Assembly: GCA_025360945.1 (NCBI GenBank)
Contig: JANYBE010000672.1
Location: 1 to 24,852, forward strand
DNA length: 24,852 nucleotides
Direction: 5' to 3'
From: Rhizobacter sp.
GTDB lineage: Bacteria; Pseudomonadota; Gammaproteobacteria; Burkholderiales; Burkholderiaceae_C
Shown here: piece after piece, positions 9,695-16,665 of the stretch
Layout: the number at the start of each line of letters is the position of its first letter
Numbering within the stretch: the first letter of the stretch is position 1
Notes under the pieces: generated by a model
The model's input: the letters and a program-made list of their open reading frames with translations, nothing else
Told to the model about the DNA's origin: nothing
Databases searched by the model: none
Program-made: the position numbers and the translations under genes

Positions 9695-10204
9695 TCAGGC
9701 CACTTGCGCGGCGAGGGCCGGGCGAGCCAGTCCGCGCAGCTGCATCGCACGCGCCAGGAACAGACCGCTAAATGTTCCGTAGGCCAGGCTGCACAGGCCG
9801 GCGAAGGTGGTGTCCGTCGCGAGCGCCGGGTGCATCGCCAGGCCCGCGCCGGCGAAATATTTGATGCAGAACAGGCCGACGATCAGCACCAGCGGCAGCC
9901 AGCTGCCCGGCACGTGCAGGCGGCCGGCCTGGCCCGACCAGTGTGCGCCGCGCACCGAGACCAACTGCCGGCCGATGGCGAGCGCCGCACCGACGCCTGC
10001 CGCCCAGCCGCCGAGCGCGACTGGGAAGTGCCCGAACGCGCTGAACACGCCGCTCAACGACAGGGCGATCAGCACCAGCGGCAGGACGGTGACGCGCACC
10101 ATCGTCATCTCGCGGTCGCGCGTCTGCCATAGGCCGAGCGCGATGAGCCCGGTGAGCAGGCCCCAGACCCAGACGGGGGTGTGTTGAAGGATGGCAATGA
10201 ACAT
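9695..10204 (-). CDS. Multi-pass membrane protein, probable DUF6622 family
   Basis: A 169-residue hydrophobic protein with about four or five membrane segments: TPVWVWGLLTGLIALGLW at residues 9-26, a segment around VLPLVLIALSLSGVFSAFG, GGWAAGVGAALAIG, a segment around WLPLVLIVGLFCIKYFAGAG, and a last one near AGLCSLAYGTFSGLFLARAM. The N-terminus MFIAILQHTPVWVWGLL matches what I recall of DUF6622 proteins. The ATG at 10204 is supported by aggag (10216-10212) with 7-nt spacing; the open frame extends 19 codons further upstream without support. It leads a minus-strand run with the histidine kinase and regulator, so it may be co-expressed with, or signal to, that system. No function is known to me. 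Confidence 0.78.
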   Translation of the reverse strand: MFIAILQHTPVWVWGLLTGLIALGLWQTRDREMTMVRVTVLPLVLIALSLSGVFSAFGHFPVALGGWAAGVGAALAIGRQLVSVRGAHWSGQAGRLHVPGSWLPLVLIVGLFCIKYFAGAGLAMHPALATDTTFAGLCSLAYGTFSGLFLARAMQLRGLARPALAAQVA

Positions 10205-10362
10205 GGAGTCTCTCCTGGAAGGCCATGGCGCACCGTGCGCCGATGGGCGGACTGTGGCCAAGGGCGGTGCGCACCACCACCGGCACGCGACGAAACGACA
10301 CCGCGCGGCGCAAGATGGCGCGGCGCCGGCGCCAGCGCCGAGCGCTGCTGCAAAATGCCCGG

Positions 10363-11949
10363 ATGAGACCTTTGCTCTGCCAACTCGCGCTGCTGCTGGG
10401 CTTCTGCGGGCCGGCCTTTGCGCAAGGCTCAGCGCCTGAGAGCGACGCGCTGGCCGCGCGCTTCCCCGACCCGATCGTCACCTACCGCACGCCGGCCTTC
10501 GAGCCGGGCCACGACGGCGTCACCAGTAACGCCGAATTGCGCGCGCTGGTTCACGCGATCGCGGCGGACGCGGCCAACACCAGTGCCGTGACGCTGATCC
10601 AGACCGGCAGCTCGCAGACCGGTGTACCGCTGGAGGCGCTGCACTTCAGCCGGCCAACGGCAGGCGCCGCGCACCCGGCGGTGCTGCTGATTGGCCAGCA
10701 GCACGGCGACGAGCCGGCCGGCAGCGAGGCGCTGCTCGTGATTGCGCAGGAACTTGCGCATGGCAACCTGGCCGCGCTGCTCGATCGCATCGATGTCGTG
10801 ATCCTGCCGCGTGCCAACCCCGACGGTGCGGCGGCCCACCGGCGCGGCAGCGCCAGCGGCATCGACGTGAACCGCGACCACCTGCTGCTGCGCACGCCCG
10901 AGGCGCAGGCGCAGGCCCAGCTCGCGCGCGACTTTAACCCGGTCGTCGTCGTCGATGCGCACGAGTTCGTGGCGCTCGGCCGCTATGTCGAGAAGTTCGG
11001 CGCGGCGCAGCGCTTTGACGCGCTGGTCCAGTACGCGATGGTCGCGAACCTCCCACCGCTGATCACGCGCGCATCCGAGGAGTGGTTTCGCCAGCCGATG
11101 CTGCAGGCATTAAAGGTGCAAGGCCTGAGCAGCGAGTGGTACTACACGAGCTCGTCCGATGGCACCGACAAGAAGCTGTCGATGGGCGGCGTGCAGCCCG
11201 ACACCGGTCGCAACGTGAACGGGCTGCGCAACGCGATCAGCTTCCTGATCGAGACGCGCGGTAGCGACCTCGGCCGCACGCACCTGCTGCGGCGCGTGCA
11301 TACGCATGTGGTCGCGATCGGCAGTATCCTGAAGAGCGCTGCGGCGCGCGCCGACGACCTGCAGAAGCTGCGCCGCTTCGTCGACGCCGAGGTCGCGGCC
11401 CAGGCCTGCCAGAGCGACGTGGTCGTCGAAGCCGCGGCCACACCTAGCGAGTACGCGCTCGCGATGCTCGACCCGCAGACCGGCGCCGACAAGACGGTCA
11501 ATGTGGTCTGGGATTCGGCGCTTGCGCTAAAGCCCGTGCTCAGCCGCACAAGACCGTGTGGCTACTGGCTGAGCGCCGACCAGACCGACGCGGTGCTGCG
11601 TCTGCGCGGGCTGGGGGTGCAGGTGCAGCGCGTCGACGTGGCCGGCGAGCTGCGCGGCGAGGCCTACGCCGAGATCGCGCGCGAGTTCGGCGCGCGCAGC
11701 GACGCGCGCGGCAGCATCGCCGACGGCGGTGGTGTGCTGCGCGTCAAGGTCTCACTCGCGCCGGCGCTGATCGACGCCGTGGCGGGCAGCTACTACGTCG
11801 GCCTCGACCAGCCGCTCGCCAACCTGGTCGTCGCTGCGCTCGAGCCCGACACCCAGAACAGCTTCGTCACCAACCGCATCGTCGGCAGCGTCGGTGCACA
11901 GGCGCGCGTGCTGCGGCGGCCCGAGCTGAAGATGACTGCGGTACCGTGA
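10363..11949 (+). CDS. M14-family zinc carboxypeptidase-like exoprotein
   Basis: A 528-residue exported protein with a signal peptide (MRPLLCQLALLLGFCGPAFA, cleavage about residue 20). The M14 domain occupies about residues 40-330. Zinc ligands His114 and Glu117 lie in GQQHGDEPAGSEA, Asn170-Arg171 in GIDVNRD corresponds to the substrate-carboxylate site, the third ligand is His200 in VVVDAHEF, and Glu297 in SFLIETRG fits the catalytic glutamate. All key residues are present, so an active metallo-carboxypeptidase or amidase is likely. The C-terminal 200 residues are a separate alpha/beta region I cannot name; the segment SADQTDAVLRLRGLGVQV occurs in other long bacterial M14 proteins. The substrate is unknown. 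It diverges from the DUF6622-type gene, and its stop is 50 nt before the cytochrome gene. Confidence 0.87.
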   Translation: MRPLLCQLALLLGFCGPAFAQGSAPESDALAARFPDPIVTYRTPAFEPGHDGVTSNAELRALVHAIAADAANTSAVTLIQTGSSQTGVPLEALHFSRPTAGAAHPAVLLIGQQHGDEPAGSEALLVIAQELAHGNLAALLDRIDVVILPRANPDGAAAHRRGSASGIDVNRDHLLLRTPEAQAQAQLARDFNPVVVVDAHEFVALGRYVEKFGAAQRFDALVQYAMVANLPPLITRASEEWFRQPMLQALKVQGLSSEWYYTSSSDGTDKKLSMGGVQPDTGRNVNGLRNAISFLIETRGSDLGRTHLLRRVHTHVVAIGSILKSAAARADDLQKLRRFVDAEVAAQACQSDVVVEAAATPSEYALAMLDPQTGADKTVNVVWDSALALKPVLSRTRPCGYWLSADQTDAVLRLRGLGVQVQRVDVAGELRGEAYAEIAREFGARSDARGSIADGGGVLRVKVSLAPALIDAVAGSYYVGLDQPLANLVVAALEPDTQNSFVTNRIVGSVGAQARVLRRPELKMTAVP

Positions 11950-11999
11950 ATCCGGCGTAAGAATCCAGGGTCCGCAGCGACTCATTCAGAAGGCCACCC

Positions 12000-12836
12000 A
12001 TGAACACCACCACGTCGCCCGCGCTGCAGCGCTTCTACCGCCATCGCCTGCCGGTGCGCGTGATGCACTGGATCAACGTCGCCTGCCTCACGATCCTGCT
12101 GATGAGCGGCCTGACGATCTTCAACGCCCACCCGGCGCTCTACTGGGGTCAGGGCTCGACTTTCGACAAGCCCTGGGTTGCCATCACGGCGGTTCAGGGC
12201 GCGAACGGCGCGGCAGTGGGCGTGACGCGCATCGCAGGCCACCAGTTCACGACCGACGGCGTGCTCGGCAACTCGCGCGTCGGCGACGCGACGACATCCA
12301 CCGTGCGCGCGTTCCCGTCCTGGGCCACGATCCCCGGACCGCAGTGGCTGTCGATGGGGCGGCACTGGCACTTTTTCTTCGCGTGGATGTTCGTGATCAA
12401 CGGCATCTTCTATGTGCTCTACGCGTTCTTAAGCGGTCACCTGAACCGCGACCTGCTGCCCACGCGGGACGAACTGCGCAACATCGGACGTTCGATCAAG
12501 GACCACGTTTTGTTGCGCCACCCCAGCGGCGAGGCGGCGAAGCGCTACAACGTGCTGCAAAACCTCGCCTACCTCGTCGTGATCTTCGGGCTGCTGCCGC
12601 TGGTGATCGTCGCGGGCATGGCGATGTCGCCACGGCTCGATGCGGTCTTTCCGGGCTGGGTGGGGCTGCTCGGCGGGCGGCAATCGGCGCGCACGCTGCA
12701 CTTCCTCGCGGCGACCGGGTTGCTGCTATTCGTGCTTGTGCATCTGTTTGAGGTGCTGATCAGCGGTGCGTGGAATCAGCTCAGATCGATGGTGACCGGC
12801 TACTACGCCGTGCCGCCCGACAAGGAGACGATATGA
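12000..12836 (+). CDS. Di-haem cytochrome b (cytochrome b/b6-type) membrane subunit
   Basis: A 278-residue inner-membrane b-type cytochrome of the formate-dehydrogenase-gamma / thiosulfate-reductase class, which passes electrons between the quinone pool and a periplasmic redox enzyme. Membrane helices: about 20-42 (LPVRVMHWINVACLTIL), 122-144 (RHWHFFFAWMFVINGIFYVL), 188-208 (NLAYLVVIFGLLPLVIVAGM) and 231-254 (RTLHFLAATGLLLFVLVHLF). Candidate haem ligands are His23, His122/His124, His234 and His248. Between helices 1 and 2 lies an unusually long loop of about 80 residues (41-120), presumably periplasmic. Its stop overlaps the start of the next gene (ATGA at 12833-12836), so the two are coupled and form one complex by inference. 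Confidence 0.9.
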   Translation: MNTTTSPALQRFYRHRLPVRVMHWINVACLTILLMSGLTIFNAHPALYWGQGSTFDKPWVAITAVQGANGAAVGVTRIAGHQFTTDGVLGNSRVGDATTSTVRAFPSWATIPGPQWLSMGRHWHFFFAWMFVINGIFYVLYAFLSGHLNRDLLPTRDELRNIGRSIKDHVLLRHPSGEAAKRYNVLQNLAYLVVIFGLLPLVIVAGMAMSPRLDAVFPGWVGLLGGRQSARTLHFLAATGLLLFVLVHLFEVLISGAWNQLRSMVTGYYAVPPDKETI

Positions 12837-13651
12837 GCACGACGCGCATCATCAAGAGTGGGCGCACGCCGAGCCGTGCACCGAACCGGCGCACCGCGCT
12901 GCGCGCGGCGCTCGCGTCGGTGGGCGCGGTCTCGCTCGCCGGGTGCGACCAGCTGTCGCAAAACGAGAGCTTTGTAAGCGTGCTCAAGAGCGCGCAGAAC
13001 CTTAGCCACTCGGCTCACGGTGTCGTGGCCGGCCGCAAGGCGTTGGCGCAGGAGTTCAGCCAGGCCGATGTCGCCGCGCACTTCAAGGGCAACGGCACGC
13101 TGGTGCCGGCCGACGCCGACTACCACGCGCTGATGCAGGGCGGCTTCAAGGACTGGAAGCTCGAGGTCGCTGGCCTGGTCGAGAACCCTGCGAGCTTCTC
13201 GCTCGCCGAGCTGCACGCGATGCCCTCGCGCACGCAGATCACGCGCCACGATTGCGTCGAAGGCTGGAGCTCGATCGGCAAGTGGAAGGGCGTGCAGCTG
13301 AGCCACGTGCTCGAGCTGGTGAAGCCTCTGGCGAGCGCGAAGTACGTGGTGTTCCGCTGCGCCGATTCGATGGACGGTCCGTCACTCGACGGCCACGACT
13401 CGAAGTACTACGAGAGCGTTGATCTCGACGACGCGTACCACACGCAGACCGTGCTCGCCTACGAGCTCAACGACCAGCCGCTGCCGGTGAACAACGGTGC
13501 GCCGCTGCGCGTGCGCATCGAGCGCCAGCTCGGCTACAAGCACGCGAAGTACCTGATGAGGATCGAGCTGGTCGAGAGCTTCACGGCCATACGCGTCGGC
13601 AAGGGCGGCTACTGGGAAGACAACGGCTACGAGTGGTACGCAGGGATCTAG
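12833..13651 (+). CDS. Molybdopterin-dependent oxidoreductase (sulfite-oxidase fold), probable Tat lipoprotein
   Basis: A 272-residue enzyme of the sulfite-oxidase/YedY (MsrP) molybdopterin family. The N-terminus NRRTALRAALASVGAVSLAG has a twin-arginine pair (19-20) followed by a hydrophobic stretch and a lipobox LAGC (35-38), so it looks like a Tat-exported lipoprotein. The molybdenum-ligand cysteine is Cys141 in TRHDCVEGWSSIGKWKGV. Further family signatures are FRCADSMDG and RIERQLGYKHAKYLMRIEL. The size is small, with only the Moco domain, so electrons must leave through a partner; the translationally coupled cytochrome b is the obvious one. aaggag (12822-12827) precedes the ATG by 5 nt. 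The substrate (S-oxide, sulfite or other) cannot be read from sequence. Confidence 0.92.
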   Translation: MSTTRIIKSGRTPSRAPNRRTALRAALASVGAVSLAGCDQLSQNESFVSVLKSAQNLSHSAHGVVAGRKALAQEFSQADVAAHFKGNGTLVPADADYHALMQGGFKDWKLEVAGLVENPASFSLAELHAMPSRTQITRHDCVEGWSSIGKWKGVQLSHVLELVKPLASAKYVVFRCADSMDGPSLDGHDSKYYESVDLDDAYHTQTVLAYELNDQPLPVNNGAPLRVRIERQLGYKHAKYLMRIELVESFTAIRVGKGGYWEDNGYEWYAGI

Positions 13652-13996
13652 CGCTCAGGCTTGCGCTTGCGTAACGGCTTCCTAACGGCGCTCTCCTAAG
13701 ACTGGCAGCGCGGTGGATCGGAGCGTGTTTCGACCTCGGGAGGGAGCGATGACCAAGGCACTGACCGGCTGGAATTCCTGCGTCGTTGCGCTCGATTGCG
13801 CCACTGCTGGCAATGCTTTCGCCGGGTGCAGCGTGGCTGCGCCGCACATTTTAACGCACAGGTGCCTGAGCCCTTGCGCGACGGCTTAGTGCGCGCCAAC
13901 CCAGTGAACCAGCCGCTGTTGCGGGCCGCTGCACAGGCGGGGCTCGAGGGCCGGACGGATATGGGCGCTGCATCGGGCAGGCCAATGGTCTGGCGT
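13652..13996. other. 345-bp stretch without an assignable gene
   Basis: Between the molybdenum enzyme and the decayed hydrolase I find no recognisable gene. A short open frame at 13749-13889 (46 codons, MTKALTGWNS...) has a good agggag Shine-Dalgarno just upstream. Its sequence is Cys/Ala-rich, and a hydrophobic LRSIAPLLAMLSPGAAWL lies in another frame of the same region, so it could be a further broken exported protein. The direct repeat taacggc occurs twice near 13670-13700. I see no strong promoter or terminator. Confidence 0.4.
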
Positions 13997-14566
13997 CTAT
14001 GAGAGCAGGCGCCGAACGAAGAACGACTAGATGTCGTCGCGAGCCGCCACGGTCGGCTCGCCCGCCACGTCGATCAGATGGGCCGTGACCACGCTGCGCG
14101 GACTCCTCACATGCTGCGCAAAGAACGGCGCAACATCTAGGCTTGCGGCTCTGTCCGGAAGCACGCGCCCCTTGAACCGGTCGCCGAGCGCTTGCGCATA
14201 GGCCGCAAAGCGTTGGGCGCTGCAGAACCTGTGGCCTTCGAATCGATAGGCCAGCACCGTGAGGTCTTCCCGCACGAGGCGCCGGCGGACAGCCCTGAGT
14301 TCGTCGGGGGCGATCTCGAGGCCGCCCGAGTCGTTGAGCGGCAGCGTGGGCTGGCACAGCATCGGCGCGAGCATCGAAGGCTCAAGCATCATCGTGGGCA
14401 AAGTTGCCCGTGAAGCGCATCCCAATGGCGCCGACACCCGGGCCGCCACATTCCCGATGCGTCAATCTCGCCAGCGCCCTGAGCCACAGCGTCACCGGGC
14501 TCGACTCGTTGGCAGCGAATGCGCGGAACTCGGCACTGGCGCAGGCTCGCCGAAAGACCGTGGCAC
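13997..14566 (-). pseudogene. Decayed dienelactone-hydrolase-family gene
   Basis: On the minus strand a clear hydrolase sequence reads FRRACASAEFRAFAANESS, then WLRALARLTHRECGG, then GPGVGAIGMRFTGNFA. It breaks frame at about 14397 (a net +1 shift where family members have FALTMMLEP) and continues as TMMLEPSMLAPMLCQPTLPL, DLTVLAYRFEGHRF and FFAQHVRSPRSVVTAHLIDV. An in-frame TAG at 14027-14029 interrupts the end; beyond it SFFVRRLLS leads to a second stop at 13997, the probable original end. The N-terminal half (roughly 80-100 residues) is missing, its upstream space being taken by the DUF3297 promoter region. The family nucleophile normally sits in GxCxTG; here GMRFTG has Arg in place of Cys. 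Dead by several independent criteria. Confidence 0.8.
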
Positions 14567-14674
14567 CCTCGAGGACGCCACGGCACTGCGGCGCCTGATG
14601 CGTAAGATCGCTGGCGCCAATCCCAGCCGATACAGACCGGCGGCTCGGGCCGACCACAACAAGGGAAGCCACCC

Positions 14675-14923
14675 ATGAACGAAGCGAATCCCGCACCTCA
14701 GATACCCGATCACCTGTCGGTCGACCCGCGCAGCCCTCATCACGTCGCGGCCGTGTTCGAGCACGAGATCGGCATCCGCCTGAACGGCAAGGAGCGCTTC
14801 GATGTCGAGGAATACTGCATCACCGAAGGCTGGGTCAAGGTGCCCGCCGGCAAGGCGCTGGACCGCAAGGGCCACCCGTTGATGATCAAGTTGAAAGGCA
14901 AGGTCGAGGCGTTCTACCGCTAG
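14675..14923 (+). CDS. DUF3297 family protein
   Basis: An 82-residue soluble protein of the DUF3297 (PF11730) family, widespread in Proteobacteria and of unknown function. It is full length for the family. Characteristic parts are PDHLSVDPRSPHH near residue 11, RLNGKERFDVEEYCITEGWV in the middle and a lysine-rich IKLKGKVEAFYR end. aagggaag about 7 nt upstream supports the ATG at 14675. It is intact and sits between two damaged genes, so selection keeps it. Confidence 0.93.
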   Translation: MNEANPAPQIPDHLSVDPRSPHHVAAVFEHEIGIRLNGKERFDVEEYCITEGWVKVPAGKALDRKGHPLMIKLKGKVEAFYR

Positions 14924-15000
14924 CCTGACCTGCCATGAAGCTGCCACGAAGCGCAGCTAGGGTCGTGCGCGTTCACACACCCGCGTGGCAGGAGACCACC

Positions 15001-15274
15001 TTGACTTGCAGCGACCACGAGCTGATTCGCCGCATCCACGCCGATCTGGCGGACAGCTACGACCAGGAGCTCGAACTAGACGACCGCAATGTCGACGACA
15101 TCGCTGGCGGCCACGGGGTGCCCGACGACGACACCAAGCAAGCGCGCCGCCGCTTCGCATCGCCGCCGTGGTGGATCCGCGGGCTGCTGATCCTGACCTG
15201 CACCGGTGTGTACGATGCTGGCGGCGATTGTCTTGTCAGGGTCGCTGTGCTGGTTGTTCACGCACGTGTTCTGA
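15001..15274 (+). pseudogene. Small single-pass membrane protein gene, TTG start, probably frameshifted
   Basis: A perfect aggag (14990-14994) lies 6 nt before TTG 15001, opening TCSDHELIRRIHADLADSYD and an acidic cytosolic part (ELELDDRNVDD). After RRRFASPPWWIRGLLILT at about 15200 the frame loses its character and runs on through the next gene. The +1 frame from about 15212 instead gives MLAAIVLSGSLCWLFTHVF and a stop at 15272-15274. Joined, the two make a protein of about 90 residues with a C-terminal membrane helix, which is the natural reading. I recognise no family. A programmed shift is possible but no slippery heptamer is evident; a 1-nt indel is simpler. An ATG at 14935 is in frame but has no Shine-Dalgarno. 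Confidence 0.5.
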
Positions 15275-15347
15275 CGCGCCGCTGTAAGCTTTGCGGGCCT
15301 CGGATCGACGAACGTCTTCGAGGCCACTCGGCTTATCTGGAGACGTC

Positions 15348-15734
15348 ATGCAAGTCGCGGTTCGATCCCTTTTCGTTGCAGCGAGTCTGGCGTTTGCCGC
15401 GACCGCTTCCTTCGCCGCCGAATTGCCGTTCAGCCAGGCTGCGCTCGACAAGGCCGTTGCTGATGGAAAGCCTGTCGTCGTCGATTTCGCGGCCAGCTGG
15501 TGCCCGACCTGCAAGCAGCAAAAGCCCATCGTGCAAGGCTTGCTGAAAGATCCGAAGCGCAAGACGCTGACCGTGTTCGTCGCCGACTTCGACAAGGAAG
15601 AAGCGTTGAAGAAGCGGATGAACGTGACGATGCAAAGCACGCTCATCGCGCTCAAGGCCGGCAAGGAAGTGGCGCGCTCGACCGGGCAAACCGACAAGGC
15701 CGCGCTCGGCGCGCTGCTCGACAAGGCCCTTTGA
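15348..15734 (+). CDS. Periplasmic thioredoxin-family protein
   Basis: A 128-residue exported thioredoxin-fold protein. The signal peptide is MQVAVRSLFVAASLAFAATA with cleavage near SFAA (residue 24). The redox motif WCPTC is at residues 51-55, in the context VVVDFAASWCPTCKQQKP typical of the DsbD gamma-like/thioredoxin_7 group. The usual cis-proline loop is altered: the segment reads MNVTMQSTLIALKAGKEV, with TMQST where a TxPT would be expected, so no cis-Pro is seen. ggag at 15339-15342 precedes the ATG by 5 nt. It is followed after 22 nt by a CcdA-like transporter, so the pair probably forms a split DsbD: the membrane protein reduces this thioredoxin, which reduces periplasmic disulfides. 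Confidence 0.88.
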   Translation: MQVAVRSLFVAASLAFAATASFAAELPFSQAALDKAVADGKPVVVDFAASWCPTCKQQKPIVQGLLKDPKRKTLTVFVADFDKEEALKKRMNVTMQSTLIALKAGKEVARSTGQTDKAALGALLDKAL

Positions 15735-15756
15735 CCGGATTTACGGCCGGACCCCG

Positions 15757-16485
15757 GTGGATTTCGGCCTCGTCACCTACGTGCTCGGCTACGTCGCCGG
15801 GGCGCTCTCAACGCTCTCGCCCTGCGTGCTGCCGCTGCTGCCGATATTGATCGCAAGCGCGACCACACAGCATCGTTTCGGGCCAGTCGCGCTGGCGGGC
15901 GGTCTCACGCTGTCCTTCGCCGCGGTGGGTCTGTTCATCGCGACGCTGGGCGCCTCGATTGGGCTGGACGCGGGCGTGCTGCGCCGGGCGGCCGCGGTGC
16001 TGCTGATGGCCTTCGGCCTGCTGTTGCTTTCGACGCGCGGGCAGGCGCGCTTCGCGCAGGCGACGTCCGGGCTGAGCCATGCCGGCGATGGCCTTCTCGC
16101 GCGCCTCACCGGCACTGGGTGGCGCGGCCAGCTCGTGGTGGGCCTGGTGCTCGGCGTCGTGTGGAGCCCCTGCGTGGGCCCGACGCTGGGCGCGGCGAGC
16201 ACGCTCGCGGCCCAGGGCAGCCACCTTCTGCAGATCGCGGTGCTCATGCTGGTCTTCGGGCTGGGAGCAGGCACGCCGCTGGTCGTGATAGGCAGCCTCT
16301 CGCGCGAGGCGATGCAGCGCATGCGCGGCCGGCTGCTCGCGGCCGGGCAGCGCGGCCGCTGGCTGCTCGGTGCGGCGCTGGCGCTGACCGGGCTGGGCAT
16401 TCTGACCGGGTGGGACAAGGGCTTGGAGACATGGGTCGTCGACCATTCGCCGGACTGGCTGGTCGAGTTGACGACACGCTACTGA
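15757..16485 (+). CDS. CcdA/DsbD-type transmembrane thiol-disulfide carrier
   Basis: A 242-residue inner-membrane protein of the cytochrome c biogenesis transmembrane (DsbD beta/CcdA) family, which moves reducing equivalents from cytosolic thioredoxin to the periplasm. About six helices are visible. The two conserved cysteines lie in LSTLSPCVLPLLPI (Cys23) and VVWSPCVGPTLGA (Cys139), the family's internally repeated SPC-x-x-P sites. The start is GTG at 15757 (encoding MDFGLVTYVLGYVAGALS), with no strong Shine-Dalgarno; coupling to the thioredoxin gene 22 nt upstream is likely. The C-terminus extends as GILTGWDKGLETWVVD, probably periplasmic. It could serve cytochrome c maturation or general periplasmic reduction; no ccm gene is nearby. 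Confidence 0.92.
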   Translation: MDFGLVTYVLGYVAGALSTLSPCVLPLLPILIASATTQHRFGPVALAGGLTLSFAAVGLFIATLGASIGLDAGVLRRAAAVLLMAFGLLLLSTRGQARFAQATSGLSHAGDGLLARLTGTGWRGQLVVGLVLGVVWSPCVGPTLGAASTLAAQGSHLLQIAVLMLVFGLGAGTPLVVIGSLSREAMQRMRGRLLAAGQRGRWLLGAALALTGLGILTGWDKGLETWVVDHSPDWLVELTTRY

Positions 16486-16591
16486 CGCCGGCACGTTCGC
16501 CCGGGCTCGCGTCACTTCTTGTGCTTGGTGAGGGGCCGCAGCGACCGCCGGCCCAGGTTCGCGCACAAAGTCGCATTCGCGCCGTTGTTGC

Positions 16592-16626
16592 GGGCCAACT
16601 TGGAGGCGTGCGAACGACGTTGGCCC
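16592..16626 (+). promoter_or_regulatory. Inverted repeat in the leader of the solute-binding protein gene
   Basis: gggccaac (16592-16599) and gttggccc (16619-16626) form a perfect 8-bp inverted repeat with 19 nt between, ending about 40 nt before the ATG at 16666. It could be a regulator binding site or an mRNA hairpin. No T-run follows. Assignment is by position only. Confidence 0.4.
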
Positions 16627-16665
16627 TATACAGTTCGTCGGCCCATTCGCATTCGGAGTGCACAG

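Noticed and set aside
13851..14357. 168-codon minus-strand frame near the dead hydrolase
   Set aside because: It is the wrong frame of the hydrolase remnant; the Arg/Pro/Gly-rich sequence shows no domain.
15275..15546. Continuation of the 14935 frame through the thioredoxin gene
   Set aside because: After about 15212 the frame is out of phase with both the membrane helix and the thioredoxin, and the sequence has no protein character.
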